Made by a program: the position numbers and the translations under genes. A stretch of 64,000 nt of DNA, from assembly GCA_030522375.1 (NCBI GenBank), contig CP130488.1:1474195-1538194 (forward strand). Reading direction: 5' to 3'. The notes below the pieces were generated by a model. It did no database searches and was not told where the DNA came from. It was given only the letters and a program-made list of their open reading frames with translations. The first letter of the stretch is position 1. Each line of letters starts with the position of its first letter. Shown one piece after another: positions 23,813-31,834 of this stretch. This stretch comes from Methanosuratincola petrocarbonis (GTDB taxonomy: Archaea > Thermoproteota > Methanomethylicia > Methanomethylicales > Methanomethylicaceae).

Positions 23813-24983
23813 TTTCATCGTTGTAGGGTCAGGGGCAGGGGGCGCGACTGTAGCAAAGGCGCTCTCGGAGGCTGGAAGGCGAGTCCTCCTCCTGGAGAAA
23901 GGGGTCGCGATGAAGCCCGGGAGCGAGTCAAAGGCATACTCCGTGATCAGGTCTGGGGTTGAGGTCTGGGTCGCCGAATGCCTGGGCGGGACCACTGCGG
24001 TGACGATGGGGAACGCTGTCAGGAGCAGCGTTTCGAGGGGGCTGGAGCCCTTCTTCGAGGAGGCGGAGGGGGAGCTTGGTGTCGTGCCGATGCCTCCCGA
24101 GAAGATGGGAATTGCCTCGAGGGAGATGCTGCAACTCTCGGGCGAGTGGGTCCCGATGCCTAAATGCATTGATTTTGGGAAGTGCAGGTCATGCGGATCC
24201 TGCGCCTACGGGTGCCCCCACGGAGCGAAGTGGTCCTCAATCCGGTACGTCGAGGAGGCTGAGCGGGCTGGATGCAAGGTAATGACCGGTACTGGTGTGC
24301 GGCGCATCCTGGTTGAGAACGGGAGAGCCAAGGGTGTCGAAGTCGAGGGCGGGAGGTCCTTCAGATCTGGGGGGGTGGTGCTCGCTGCGGGGGCAATCGA
24401 ATCGCCAAGGATCTTGTTGAGATCTGGGGTTGACGCTGGTCGCGGACTCTTCGTCGACACATTCGTGACGGTCGGCGGCCTGAAGAGGGGTGCGGGATTC
24501 AACAGGGAGGTCGGGATGCCGTTCTACTTGAAGAGGGAGGGATACCTGATCTCACCGCACTACTCCTCTTTCTTGCTGGGGCTGATGAAAGGTAAGGGGA
24601 TCGCCGCCTCTCCGCAGGACATCGTTGGCTTGATGGTGAAGATCAGCGACGAACCGTCCGGCAGAGTAACAAAGGGCTCGGTCATAAAGCTCTCTACCAG
24701 ATCTGACCTGGTTAAGCTAGAGGAGGGAAAGAGGGAGGCAAAAATGCTGTTGGCGCGGATGGGTGTAGAGGAGGAAACGGTGGTCGAAGTTCATCCCAGG
24801 GGAGCGCACCCAGGCGGCACGTGTTCCGGTATTGTGAGATCTGTTGAAGAGCCTGAGACTGATGTGGAGGGTCTCTTCATATCTGATGCCAGTGTGTTAC
24901 CTGGACCTTTTGGTCTTCCTCCGATGCTAACTATAATCGCATTATCAAAAAGACTCGCTTCGGCATTCCTTGATAAATGTTAG
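23799..24983 (+). CDS. GMC-type FAD oxidoreductase with cysteine cluster
   Basis: The 394-residue protein starts with the dinucleotide-binding IVVGSGAGGATVAKAL and a LLLEKG strand. It has VLAAGAIESPRILLRSG in the middle, and near the C terminus the GMC marks HPGGTCSG and LFISDASVLPGPFGLPPMLTIIALSKR. At about residues 125-141 it carries CIDFGKCRSCGSCAYGC, five cysteines spaced 5-2-2-3, which could hold an iron-sulfur cluster; this is not usual in GMC enzymes. The usual His-Asn catalytic pair is not clear. It is probably co-transcribed with mmp11. The substrate is unknown. Confidence 0.75.
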   Translation: MAEFDFIVVGSGAGGATVAKALSEAGRRVLLLEKGVAMKPGSESKAYSVIRSGVEVWVAECLGGTTAVTMGNAVRSSVSRGLEPFFEEAEGELGVVPMPPEKMGIASREMLQLSGEWVPMPKCIDFGKCRSCGSCAYGCPHGAKWSSIRYVEEAERAGCKVMTGTGVRRILVENGRAKGVEVEGGRSFRSGGVVLAAGAIESPRILLRSGVDAGRGLFVDTFVTVGGLKRGAGFNREVGMPFYLKREGYLISPHYSSFLLGLMKGKGIAASPQDIVGLMVKISDEPSGRVTKGSVIKLSTRSDLVKLEEGKREAKMLLARMGVEEETVVEVHPRGAHPGGTCSGIVRSVEEPETDVEGLFISDASVLPGPFGLPPMLTIIALSKRLASAFLDKC

Positions 24984-25091
24984 GAATTGTAAAAAATATT
25001 TACTCAAGTTTTTTATAAACATCTTTTTTGACATTCAGTACATATTAACTCTTAAATATGCGCTACTGCTGGTTTCATCTTGTGCAAATCT

Positions 25092-26084
25092 ATGAATCCG
25101 TTACTGTTGGCATCTATTGCAATATCATTTGTAGTCACTTTTTCATTGACTAAGCGGTGGATACCTGTCGCAAAAAGGGCAGGTTTTGTTGGCAAGGATA
25201 TGAACAAGCCTTCTAATCCAGAAGTTGCTGAGATGGGCGGAGTCGCAGTACTAGGCGGGATTGTGGGCGGACTTCTTTTCTACATCGGACTGAATACCTT
25301 CATATTTGGTAATATGTCTTACAATTTCGCCCTCTTTGCTGTATTGAGTACGGTGCTCATAATTGCGATAGTAGGTCTCATTGATGATATTTTGGGTTGG
25401 AAATTGGGTTTATCTCAGCTACAAAAACCATTGCTTACCGTCCCCGCAGCTCTCCCGATGATGGTAATAAATGCTGGACATTCTAGCGTAGATCTGCCAA
25501 TGCTGGGTGTGGTTGACTTGGGGATCCTGTATCCTCTAGTAGCCGTTCCGATTGGAATAGTTGGCGCTTCTAACGGATTCAATATGCTTGCTGGGTACAA
25601 TGGCTTAGAGGCTGGCATGGGAATAATAATGATCTCGAGTATTGGTATTATTTCTTACCTGACTGGAACAAGCCACGTTGCTATGATATGTGCGATTGCA
25701 GTCGCTGCTCTAGCCGCGTTTTTTATCTTCAATTGTTATCCTGCAAAAATATTCCCAGGCAACGTTTTTACATATATGATAGGGAGCATAGTTGCCTGTG
25801 TTAGCATATTGGCAAATGTTGAGAAGCTTGCCCTCGTATTGTTTATACCATATTTCTTGGATTTTTTGCTCAAGTCGCGTAGCAAGATGAAGGCAGAAGC
25901 GTTCGGTAAGGTCGATGCGGAGGGGCGTCTAAAAAAGCCTTACAGCAAATATTATGCGTTACCTCACATTGTAATTGATGTCCTCCTCAAGTTGAAGGTA
26001 AAAACAAACGAAATAAATGTTGTGCGGTCAATTTTATTTCTCGAAATTTTGTTTGCTATCATAGGGATGTTCTTTTATATTTGA
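25092..26084 (+). CDS. Polyprenyl-phosphate HexNAc-1-phosphate transferase (Alg7/AglH-like)
   Basis: The 330-residue protein has about ten membrane segments. It has the family's cytoplasmic motifs: DMNKPSNPEVAEMGG near residue 40, GLIDDILGWK near 96 with the catalytic Asp pair, and GFNMLAGYNGLEAG near 160. It would start a lipid-linked glycan by moving GlcNAc-1-phosphate to dolichyl phosphate, the first step of archaeal N-glycosylation. ATG 25092 follows a TATA-like CTTAAATATG at 25051. This is the first gene of an AT-rich stretch unlike its GC-rich neighbours, a sign of transfer. Confidence 0.85.
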   Translation: MNPLLLASIAISFVVTFSLTKRWIPVAKRAGFVGKDMNKPSNPEVAEMGGVAVLGGIVGGLLFYIGLNTFIFGNMSYNFALFAVLSTVLIIAIVGLIDDILGWKLGLSQLQKPLLTVPAALPMMVINAGHSSVDLPMLGVVDLGILYPLVAVPIGIVGASNGFNMLAGYNGLEAGMGIIMISSIGIISYLTGTSHVAMICAIAVAALAAFFIFNCYPAKIFPGNVFTYMIGSIVACVSILANVEKLALVLFIPYFLDFLLKSRSKMKAEAFGKVDAEGRLKKPYSKYYALPHIVIDVLLKLKVKTNEINVVRSILFLEILFAIIGMFFYI

Positions 26085-27154
26085 AAATTTTTTCAGAAAA
26101 ATTTTCTTGAAATTGTCCCTATTTATTATTAGAAATAATTGTACAGAAAAGAAGCTATAAACCCCAAAAATAGAATACTTGAACATACATGAAAAAGTTT
26201 CCTTCAGATCTCTGCACCTTTTAACTCTCATATTAAATGTCCATAGTGCTAAGGTCAGGAAACCCAAAAACATTATTACGACTCCAATTATTTCTTTCAT
26301 TAAAGCAAAATATAACAGGCCAACAACTATCGCTCCCACATAAAGTGTATGAAAAGTTGCCCTTTTACCATCTATTGACTTTAAAAAACTGACTAATGAT
26401 CTTAAAGTATCTCCCTTATAATTTGTGTAGGCTAATGCTAAAGACTTTTTGTTTATCGCTCGTAAATAATCAATTATAGGCATTTTTATATATATATCAG
26501 AATATTTTTTTATATTTATGTCATAAGCTAAAGGAATATCTGACGCTAAAACTTTCAATTTGTAACCTTGCTTTCTAAGTTCATACCCGAAATATCTATC
26601 CTCAAAAAAGTTCATATCTTCTTGGAACTTAATTATATCAAAAATATTAACTTTTATAAAAAATAATCCTGTTGCACCCCAAATTGCATCTTCTAATGTA
26701 TAGCGGTTTTTTGTGTAGTCGATTTTTCTCAAAAAATTTTCCATATGTTTTTTATCAGAAAAGTTTTTGGACTTGCAATCGACAAAAAAACAGTTTCGTT
26801 TTTCATAGGAAGGCTTAAGAATTCTCGTAGTAAAAATGGATTTAAAATTACTACATCAGCATCGATAAAAAGCGCGTATTCGACTGAAATCTTGCGGGCA
26901 ACTTCTAAACAAACATTTCTCCCTTCTGAGATGCTGCATTTCTTATTTATTATCACATGTTTAATGTTATTTTGGGTTAGTATTTCGCTGGCAACCTCTT
27001 TTGTGTTGTCAGAACTTTCAGAATCCACCAAAATATAAACAATCTTTTCCTTAGGATAGTTTAATTTTATTGCGCTATTAATTGAATATCCAATCGTCAA
27101 AGCCGAATTTTTGCATGTTGTACATATCGCAACTGTTGGTTCGGAATAAGGCAT
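26034..27154 (-). pseudogene. Family 2 glycosyltransferase broken by a frameshift
   Basis: Two minus-strand frames make one GT2 protein. The first (27154 to 26729) has the nucleotide-sugar fold: VAICTTCKNSALTIGYS, VDSESSDNTKEV and the metal-binding FIDADV. The second (26744 to 26034) continues with the acceptor region (EDAIWGATGLFFIK, FFEDRYFGYEL) and ends in two or three membrane segments. The frame change falls in A/T homopolymers around 26745-26770, where one added or lost base would rejoin them. It is either a recent pseudogene or a sequencing error. The 3' end overlaps the Alg7-like gene by 51 bases, tail to tail. Confidence 0.8.
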
Positions 27155-27253
27155 AGATTCGACGGTCAATCGCGTAACCACTTTGTTCGTAATTAAACTA
27201 TTGATGCAATCTTCCTAGATTTATTTATATCTAGAGTTCTCTTTTTTTAACAG

Positions 27254-28159
27254 ATGATTATGCGCGTTCTTATCACAGCCTTTGGGGGAGGGCATACAGG
27301 GATTGCATTGGCCTGCCTCAAAAAAATCGGCGGTGATGTATGCTTCGTTGTCTTGAATAATGATGATTTAACAAAGATGAAGTTGACCTCGTTAGGACTC
27401 AGATACAGCCAAATCATGGAGCCAAGAGGGCTAGGGGAGAGTATAGCTTCACTTTCGGTGATTACCAAATTCTTTCTTAATGCGTTACAAGCGATAAAAA
27501 TACTGATAAAAGAAAAACCGGAAATCGTGATCTCAACAGGACCAAACCCGTCCATCCCGATCTCATTTATCGCTAAAATATTCGGGAAAAAACTGATAAA
27601 TGTGGAGGTGGTAGATCGAATATTGTCGCCATCGATTACTGCCCGAATTCTTTCGTGGGTAGCAGATGAGACCTGGGTTCATTGGAGCGTGCAAATGTCT
27701 TGGTTCAGAAATTCACGCCTGGTTGGACCCCTTTTGTACGAGCAAAATTCCGGTCTGGAAATTGTCTTGGAGAAGCCAGTGATTGCAGTATTCTCTGGAA
27801 GGCGCCCTTATTACGAGCTACTTGAAGCAGTCAGATACATGGATGGAAAAATTACCTGTTCCTGGATAGTACAGACCGCTGGAGCTAAATTGGAAGTGAA
27901 GAATAAAGCGATCATTTCCGACTATTTCGTTGGGATATCCGATCTTATCGAAAAATCCGATTGCGTTATCGCGACGGGCGGTCTAACTGCTTTCGAAGTA
28001 CTTGCGAAAAGGCGCAATCTGATACTCTTTCCAAGGAAGAATACCTCCGCCGATCACCAACTCAAACAAGCTATTTACTTAAGCAGGATTGGTAAATGCT
28101 GGTATGCTGAAAACAAAGCCGATCTTGAGTTGCTATTAAAGAAAATTCTGGTGGTTTAA
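27254..28159 (+). CDS. Alg14/Alg13-like fused glycosyltransferase (GT28 fold)
   Basis: The 301-residue protein joins two halves. The N-terminal half (about 1-150) resembles Alg14, with a glycine-rich ITAFGGGHTG loop and PEIVISTGPNPSIP followed by INVEVVDR. The C-terminal half resembles Alg13/MurG, with IEKSDCVIATGGLTAFEVL and a donor-binding NLILFPR. In eukaryotes these two proteins add the second GlcNAc to the dolichol-linked glycan made by Alg7; here the Alg7-like gene is 1.2 kb away. It lacks a membrane anchor, though MurG-like proteins bind membranes at the surface. ATG 27260 is an alternative start. Confidence 0.75.
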   Translation: MIMRVLITAFGGGHTGIALACLKKIGGDVCFVVLNNDDLTKMKLTSLGLRYSQIMEPRGLGESIASLSVITKFFLNALQAIKILIKEKPEIVISTGPNPSIPISFIAKIFGKKLINVEVVDRILSPSITARILSWVADETWVHWSVQMSWFRNSRLVGPLLYEQNSGLEIVLEKPVIAVFSGRRPYYELLEAVRYMDGKITCSWIVQTAGAKLEVKNKAIISDYFVGISDLIEKSDCVIATGGLTAFEVLAKRRNLILFPRKNTSADHQLKQAIYLSRIGKCWYAENKADLELLLKKILVV

Positions 28160-28160
28160 T

Positions 28161-29264
28161 TTGAGGATAGGGATAATTGCTAGGACATGGTTCACTTCAA
28201 CCAAAGGCGGCTCGGAGCTTTACATAAAAAGGATCTTCGAAGAACTTAAAAAAAGTCATAGGGTTGTCGTAGTGACTCTGGATATTGATCCCGACCCTGA
28301 TGTAATCCAAATTAGGCTTCCAAGGATCCCTTTCTTCACTCAGGTTCTCTTCTCATTGCTTGCCTCAGTAAGGATCAATTCAATAAAACCTGATGTCTGT
28401 GTTGTCAACCAATACTGGGCCGAATTCTCGCCCTTGCTCCTGCGGGTTCCATGGGTTTCAATAGTTCATGATGTGGGACTATTCTATTCTGAGCGTGCCA
28501 AAAGAAATCTTATAAAACATATCTTTAGAGTAAAAATTCTTAGTCTGGTCACAAAAAAATCAAAAAAAATTATTGCTCCATCAAAATTAACCATGAATGA
28601 TTTACATAAATACCTAAAAGTCCCGCTGGAAAAAATAAGAATTGTAAATGAAGGCGTCGACTTGGAAGATCCCGCACCCCCAATCCAGCATGATGGCATT
28701 AACATTCTCTGCGTTGCGAGAGTTGCACCGAATAAAGGTCACGACATTCTGTTGAAAGCATTTCGAACAATTAGAGGAAAATATCGTGCAAAATTGTATT
28801 TAGTCGGGGGAATATCGAAAGATAATCGGAAATATTTTCAAAGTTTAAAGGAATACATTGAAAAATTTGACGTCAAGGATGTCGTCTTTACCGATAGAGT
28901 TTCCGATGAGAAACTAAAAACCTACTATCGAATGGCTGATATCTATGTCCAGCCCTCTACAGGGGAAGAAGGATGGGGCATAACGATTACGGAAGCCTAT
29001 AGGTACAGATTGCCTGTGGTCTGTACCCGCATATTCGCGAAGACTGGAGTGGCAGATGAAGACCGAGCAATCGTAGTTAAGGAAGGCGATCCTGACCAAC
29101 TAGCAAAGGCAATTGAAACTTTAATTGAAGATAACGCTACCAGAGAAAGAATCTCCGAAAGAGGTAATATTTTCGCGAAAGATCTTTCTTGGGAAAAAAT
29201 GAGTAGAGAAATCCTGCAGATTATTGAAGAGACACGTAGGTCGAATCATCCAAATAATCGATGA
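28161..29264 (+). CDS. Family 4 glycosyltransferase
   Basis: The 367-residue protein starts at a TTG two bases after the upstream stop. It has the GT-B marks of family 4: TKGGSELYIKR near the start, VSIVHDVG, ILCVARVAPNKGHDILLKAF near residue 185, and the EX7E region TGEEGWGITITEAYRYRLPVV near 275-295. It should extend the lipid-linked glycan begun by the two previous plus-strand genes, on the cytoplasmic side. The sugar cannot be told. Codon use is AT-rich like its island neighbours. Confidence 0.85.
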   Translation: MRIGIIARTWFTSTKGGSELYIKRIFEELKKSHRVVVVTLDIDPDPDVIQIRLPRIPFFTQVLFSLLASVRINSIKPDVCVVNQYWAEFSPLLLRVPWVSIVHDVGLFYSERAKRNLIKHIFRVKILSLVTKKSKKIIAPSKLTMNDLHKYLKVPLEKIRIVNEGVDLEDPAPPIQHDGINILCVARVAPNKGHDILLKAFRTIRGKYRAKLYLVGGISKDNRKYFQSLKEYIEKFDVKDVVFTDRVSDEKLKTYYRMADIYVQPSTGEEGWGITITEAYRYRLPVVCTRIFAKTGVADEDRAIVVKEGDPDQLAKAIETLIEDNATRERISERGNIFAKDLSWEKMSREILQIIEETRRSNHPNNR

Positions 29265-29291
29265 AAAGCGCTGCGAATCCTTAATTACTAA

Positions 29292-29366
29292 GTGGACCGA
29301 AGGGACTCGAACCCTCGACCAACAGATTATGAGTCTGTCGCTATGGCCGGACTAAGCTACGGGCCC
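29292..29366 (-). pseudogene. Degenerate copy of tRNA(CAU)
   Basis: Bases 29301-29367 are identical to 30617-30683, which covers almost all of the intact tRNA(CAU). The 3' end differs: the acceptor reads CGGTCCA against GGGCCCG, giving mismatches at two of seven pairs, plus a G-U pair in the T arm. It is probably not functional. It lies next to a copied piece of pno1, so it belongs to a rearranged junction. Confidence 0.8.
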
Positions 29367-29368
29367 CG

Positions 29369-29423
29369 ATAGACCGCACCGTGCATCGCGCCCTTCACGA
29401 GCATGGCTACCGCCTCCTTCGCC
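29369..29423 (-). pseudogene. 55-bp copy of an internal piece of pno1
   Basis: This stretch is identical to 34553-34607 inside the KH-domain pno1 gene, in the same orientation, and begins one base after the tRNA copy. No further match to pno1 continues on either side. Bases 29424-29585, up to the methyltransferase start, hold nothing I recognise. Confidence 0.85.
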
Positions 29424-29585
29424 GCTCGGTGGAATCTAAGTATCTCCTGTCGGTAATTGGTCGGAGCACCTCCCAGTCTATGAGGGTGTCTTCTTCGGCG
29501 ACCTGTAGGGTTTTCTCAGTCACTAGTCGTAGTGGACTTTCATCATTACAAACTAAAAAGAGGACAAAATGGACAATGCGGTGTG

Positions 29586-30503
29586 ATGATCTTTAAGCAT
29601 TGCGTTCGATGGTTGGGGCAGTATTTTGATGGGATTATCGAAAAATTTTTCAGTAAAGCGAATCTAGAAAAATATGAACCTGGATTGTGGTTTAGTATGC
29701 TTAAAAATATGCTGTCTAAAACCAAAGATTACTTTATAGACGTAATAAGAATTAATGCTTATAGTAAAAAACTTGCTTTGGTTTTGATTATTCGTTCTTT
29801 CATTCTGCCTTTACATATACTGGATTTCAGAAAATTTGTAATAAAACTTGACAGTTACTTTTTAAGAATTAGCTTAGAAAATACTAAAATCATTAAAAAT
29901 AATTTACAATTTTTTTTAAAGGATGTGGAGAGTTTCATCATTCTCAGGAATAACACTGAAAAATGGATTTATGAACATCTCACGCCCAAAAAAGGTGAAG
30001 TATTTGTAGACGTAGGTGCTCATATCGGTAAGTACACGATAGAAATGGCAAAATTGGTCGGTCCTGCTGGCAGAGTTTTTGCATTTGAGGCCGATCCCGA
30101 TAATTTCAATCTTTTAAAAAGAAATGTAAAAATTAATAATTTAAATAATGTCTCTACATACAACATAGTCGCTTGGAATAGTGAAAGCAAAATTCTATTT
30201 CATAAGGGTGATTCAAGCGGTCATGGTTCTGTTAAAGGCAGTCAAAAATTCGGATATTACACCTTGGAGTCTAAACCGTTAGATCATATACTCTACGGAA
30301 CAAAAGTTAATTGGATAAAAATTGATGTTGAAGGGGCTGAATATGAAGTTTTGGAAGGGCTTTCGCAAACACTTGAGACTTGTCGCCCCAAACTCATCGT
30401 TGAGATCTTTGAAAAAAATCAAGAAAAAGTTTTTAATTTAATGAGTAAATTTGGGTATAAATGGAAGGAAATCTCCAAACAAAATTTTTTATTTTATACA
30501 TAA
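29586..30503 (+). CDS. FkbM-family methyltransferase
   Basis: The 305-residue protein has an N-terminal helical region with one hydrophobic stretch (about 60-80), then a SAM-binding domain with FVDVGAHIGKYTIEMAKLVG (about residue 140), FAFEADPDNF, and KIDVEGAEYEVLEG near residue 250. These are the FkbM marks; such enzymes often methylate sugars of surface glycans, which fits the glycosyltransferases before it. ATG 29586 is chosen because the earlier in-frame region has no conserved content. The gene is very AT-rich and lies between two copies of a tRNA sequence. Confidence 0.8.
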   Translation: MIFKHCVRWLGQYFDGIIEKFFSKANLEKYEPGLWFSMLKNMLSKTKDYFIDVIRINAYSKKLALVLIIRSFILPLHILDFRKFVIKLDSYFLRISLENTKIIKNNLQFFLKDVESFIILRNNTEKWIYEHLTPKKGEVFVDVGAHIGKYTIEMAKLVGPAGRVFAFEADPDNFNLLKRNVKINNLNNVSTYNIVAWNSESKILFHKGDSSGHGSVKGSQKFGYYTLESKPLDHILYGTKVNWIKIDVEGAEYEVLEGLSQTLETCRPKLIVEIFEKNQEKVFNLMSKFGYKWKEISKQNFLFYT

Positions 30504-30607
30504 AATATAAGCTACATCGTGACTGGTATATTCTTACGATGGATCGTTAGTGATTGCTTTGGCGATCGTTTCATTATTCTTTTTGTTCAAAGGACGGTAA
30601 GTTTTGA

Positions 30608-30682
30608 TGGGCCCGGAGGGACTCGAACCCTCGACCAACAGATTATGAGTCTGTCGCTATGGCCGGACTAAGCTACGGGCCC
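30608..30682 (-). tRNA. tRNA with CAU anticodon (Ile2 or elongator Met)
   Basis: The minus strand gives a full cloverleaf: acceptor GGGCCCG/CGGGCCC, anticodon stem ACAGA/TCTGT with loop CTCATAA, T arm GAGGG-TTCGAGT-CCCTC, discriminator A. CCA is not encoded. The GGGCCC acceptor resembles archaeal tRNA-Ile2, whose C34 is changed to agmatidine by TiaS, but elongator Met cannot be excluded. A damaged copy lies 1.3 kb away. Confidence 0.9.
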
Positions 30683-30709
30683 CCGAATGTGGAATTATAC
30701 TTGTGAAAT

Positions 30710-31402
30710 TTATTCCTTTTGGGTCTGCTTCGGGGCGAGGAACTCGAGGTAGTTCGCCAGCTCCTCGAGCTTCATCTCCTTCAATTTCTGGACGGCATCG
30801 CTGAAGACCTTGGAAGCTCCCGCGAATTCTGCCACGGCCTTAGAGACGAGCGAGACGCACCCGTTAAGATCTTCCGCTCCCAGGCGCCTCTGCCCCTCTG
30901 CGTAGTATGCCTCCAGCCTCTTTGACCATTCTTTCAGCCCCTCCCTTTCGTCGGAGAGCGCATCAGGGAGCCCCTTCGCGGCTGCCGCAACTCCCCCCGC
31001 GAGTCCACCAATCCCCTTGAGGAAGAGCTCTGCAACGAGCCAATCCTTCGTGACCTTCGCCCTCCTGAGGGAGGAGATCCCCTCTTGGTAGGCTGCCACC
31101 CTCCCCGCCTTCGCTCCCATCTCGATGAGGTCGCCGCTGCCATGCCCGGAAAGGTCCGCGAGGTTGAGGAGGGTTGCGATCCTCTTCCCCTCCTGGCTCG
31201 TCTTCAGCACTCTCTTCTTAGGGAAATTCCCTACCCTCTCCTCCTCGAGCAGCCCTGCTGCCAAAAGGGCATTCACGTGGTTCAATACCGTGATCGTGCT
31301 GAACTTCGTCTTCTCGTGCAGCTCGGTCATTGTGAGCTCTCCCGACCTGTAGACTGTTATGAGTATCGTCGACGAGACCTCTTTCGGGATCTTCCCTTCC
31401 AT
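30710..31402 (-). CDS. Winged-helix transcriptional regulator
   Basis: The first 75 residues of this 230-residue protein form a winged helix: SSTILITVYRSGELTMTEL, a recognition helix TITVLNHVNALLAAGLLEEE, and a wing VGNFPKKRVLKTSQEG. The pattern is close to archaeal PadR/ArsR-like regulators. The rest is helical, with an Ala/Gly-rich stretch at about 130-145 and a possible coiled coil near the end; the role is unknown. It stands alone between two tRNA genes, so no target can be named. Confidence 0.7.
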   Translation of the reverse strand: MEGKIPKEVSSTILITVYRSGELTMTELHEKTKFSTITVLNHVNALLAAGLLEEERVGNFPKKRVLKTSQEGKRIATLLNLADLSGHGSGDLIEMGAKAGRVAAYQEGISSLRRAKVTKDWLVAELFLKGIGGLAGGVAAAAKGLPDALSDEREGLKEWSKRLEAYYAEGQRRLGAEDLNGCVSLVSKAVAEFAGASKVFSDAVQKLKEMKLEELANYLEFLAPKQTQKE

Positions 31403-31473
31403 CTTTGGACACCTTTTTACTTACTAAACCCTATCTTTTTGAAAAGTAAAATGAAGGCGTATAAGCCTTTTGG

Positions 31474-31547
31474 CGCCGCGGGAAGGACTCGAACCTTCGA
31501 CCAACGGGTTAACAGCCCGTCGCTCTACCGAGCTGAGCTACCGCGGC
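31474..31547 (-). tRNA. tRNA-Asn (anticodon GUU)
   Basis: The minus strand folds into a standard cloverleaf: acceptor GCCGCGG/CCGCGGC, D arm GCTC/GAGC, anticodon stem ACGGG/CCCGT with loop CTGTTAA, T arm GAAGG-TTCGAGT-CCTTC, discriminator G. CCA is encoded at 31471-31473. No intron is seen. Confidence 0.95.
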
Positions 31548-31834
31548 TCTATAGATGAGCAATAGGACTCGATATTAATGTTTTTTGTTGTGCCTTTCTC
31601 TGAGCCGGTCATTTTTTCGTAAGCAGCCTTCTTTCTAAACCAACCTTTAAGCCAACGCCCATCCCTCGTATCCAAAAACTGGACTCCGATTCCCTTCAGG
31701 TACTCTTCAAAAGGTTCCATCTCCGGTTCCACTTTCCTGAAGAGGGGGATTCCGCCGTAAGCCTTGGCTGTCGCGATAACATAGCAGTCCGGAAGGGCTA
31801 CCTTGGTTCTCTTCTTCAGCTCTCCTCTATCATC
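31538..31834 (-). pseudogene. C-terminal remnant of a PIN-domain toxin (VapC-like)
   Basis: The open frame has no plausible start; it begins after a TAA inside the TopoVIA 3' end. Translated, it gives KVALPDCYVIATAKAYGGIP followed by LFRKVEPEM. LPD-x-x-IAATA-x-x-G-x-P-L is the C-terminal signature of PIN domains, including the last catalytic Asp. The first two-thirds of the domain and any antitoxin are absent. The frame runs 10 bases into the tRNA-Asn gene. It is best read as a decayed toxin gene left beside a tRNA. Confidence 0.6.

Noticed and set aside
23180..24169. A 329-codon minus-strand frame across mmp11 and the GMC gene
   Set aside because: It is antisense to two well-supported genes and its product has runs of Pro, Arg and Ser with no recognisable motif.
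29381..29596. A 71-codon plus-strand frame starting MHRALHEHG
   Set aside because: It is the antisense reading of the copied pno1 piece; the same residues appear opposite pno1 near 34570.
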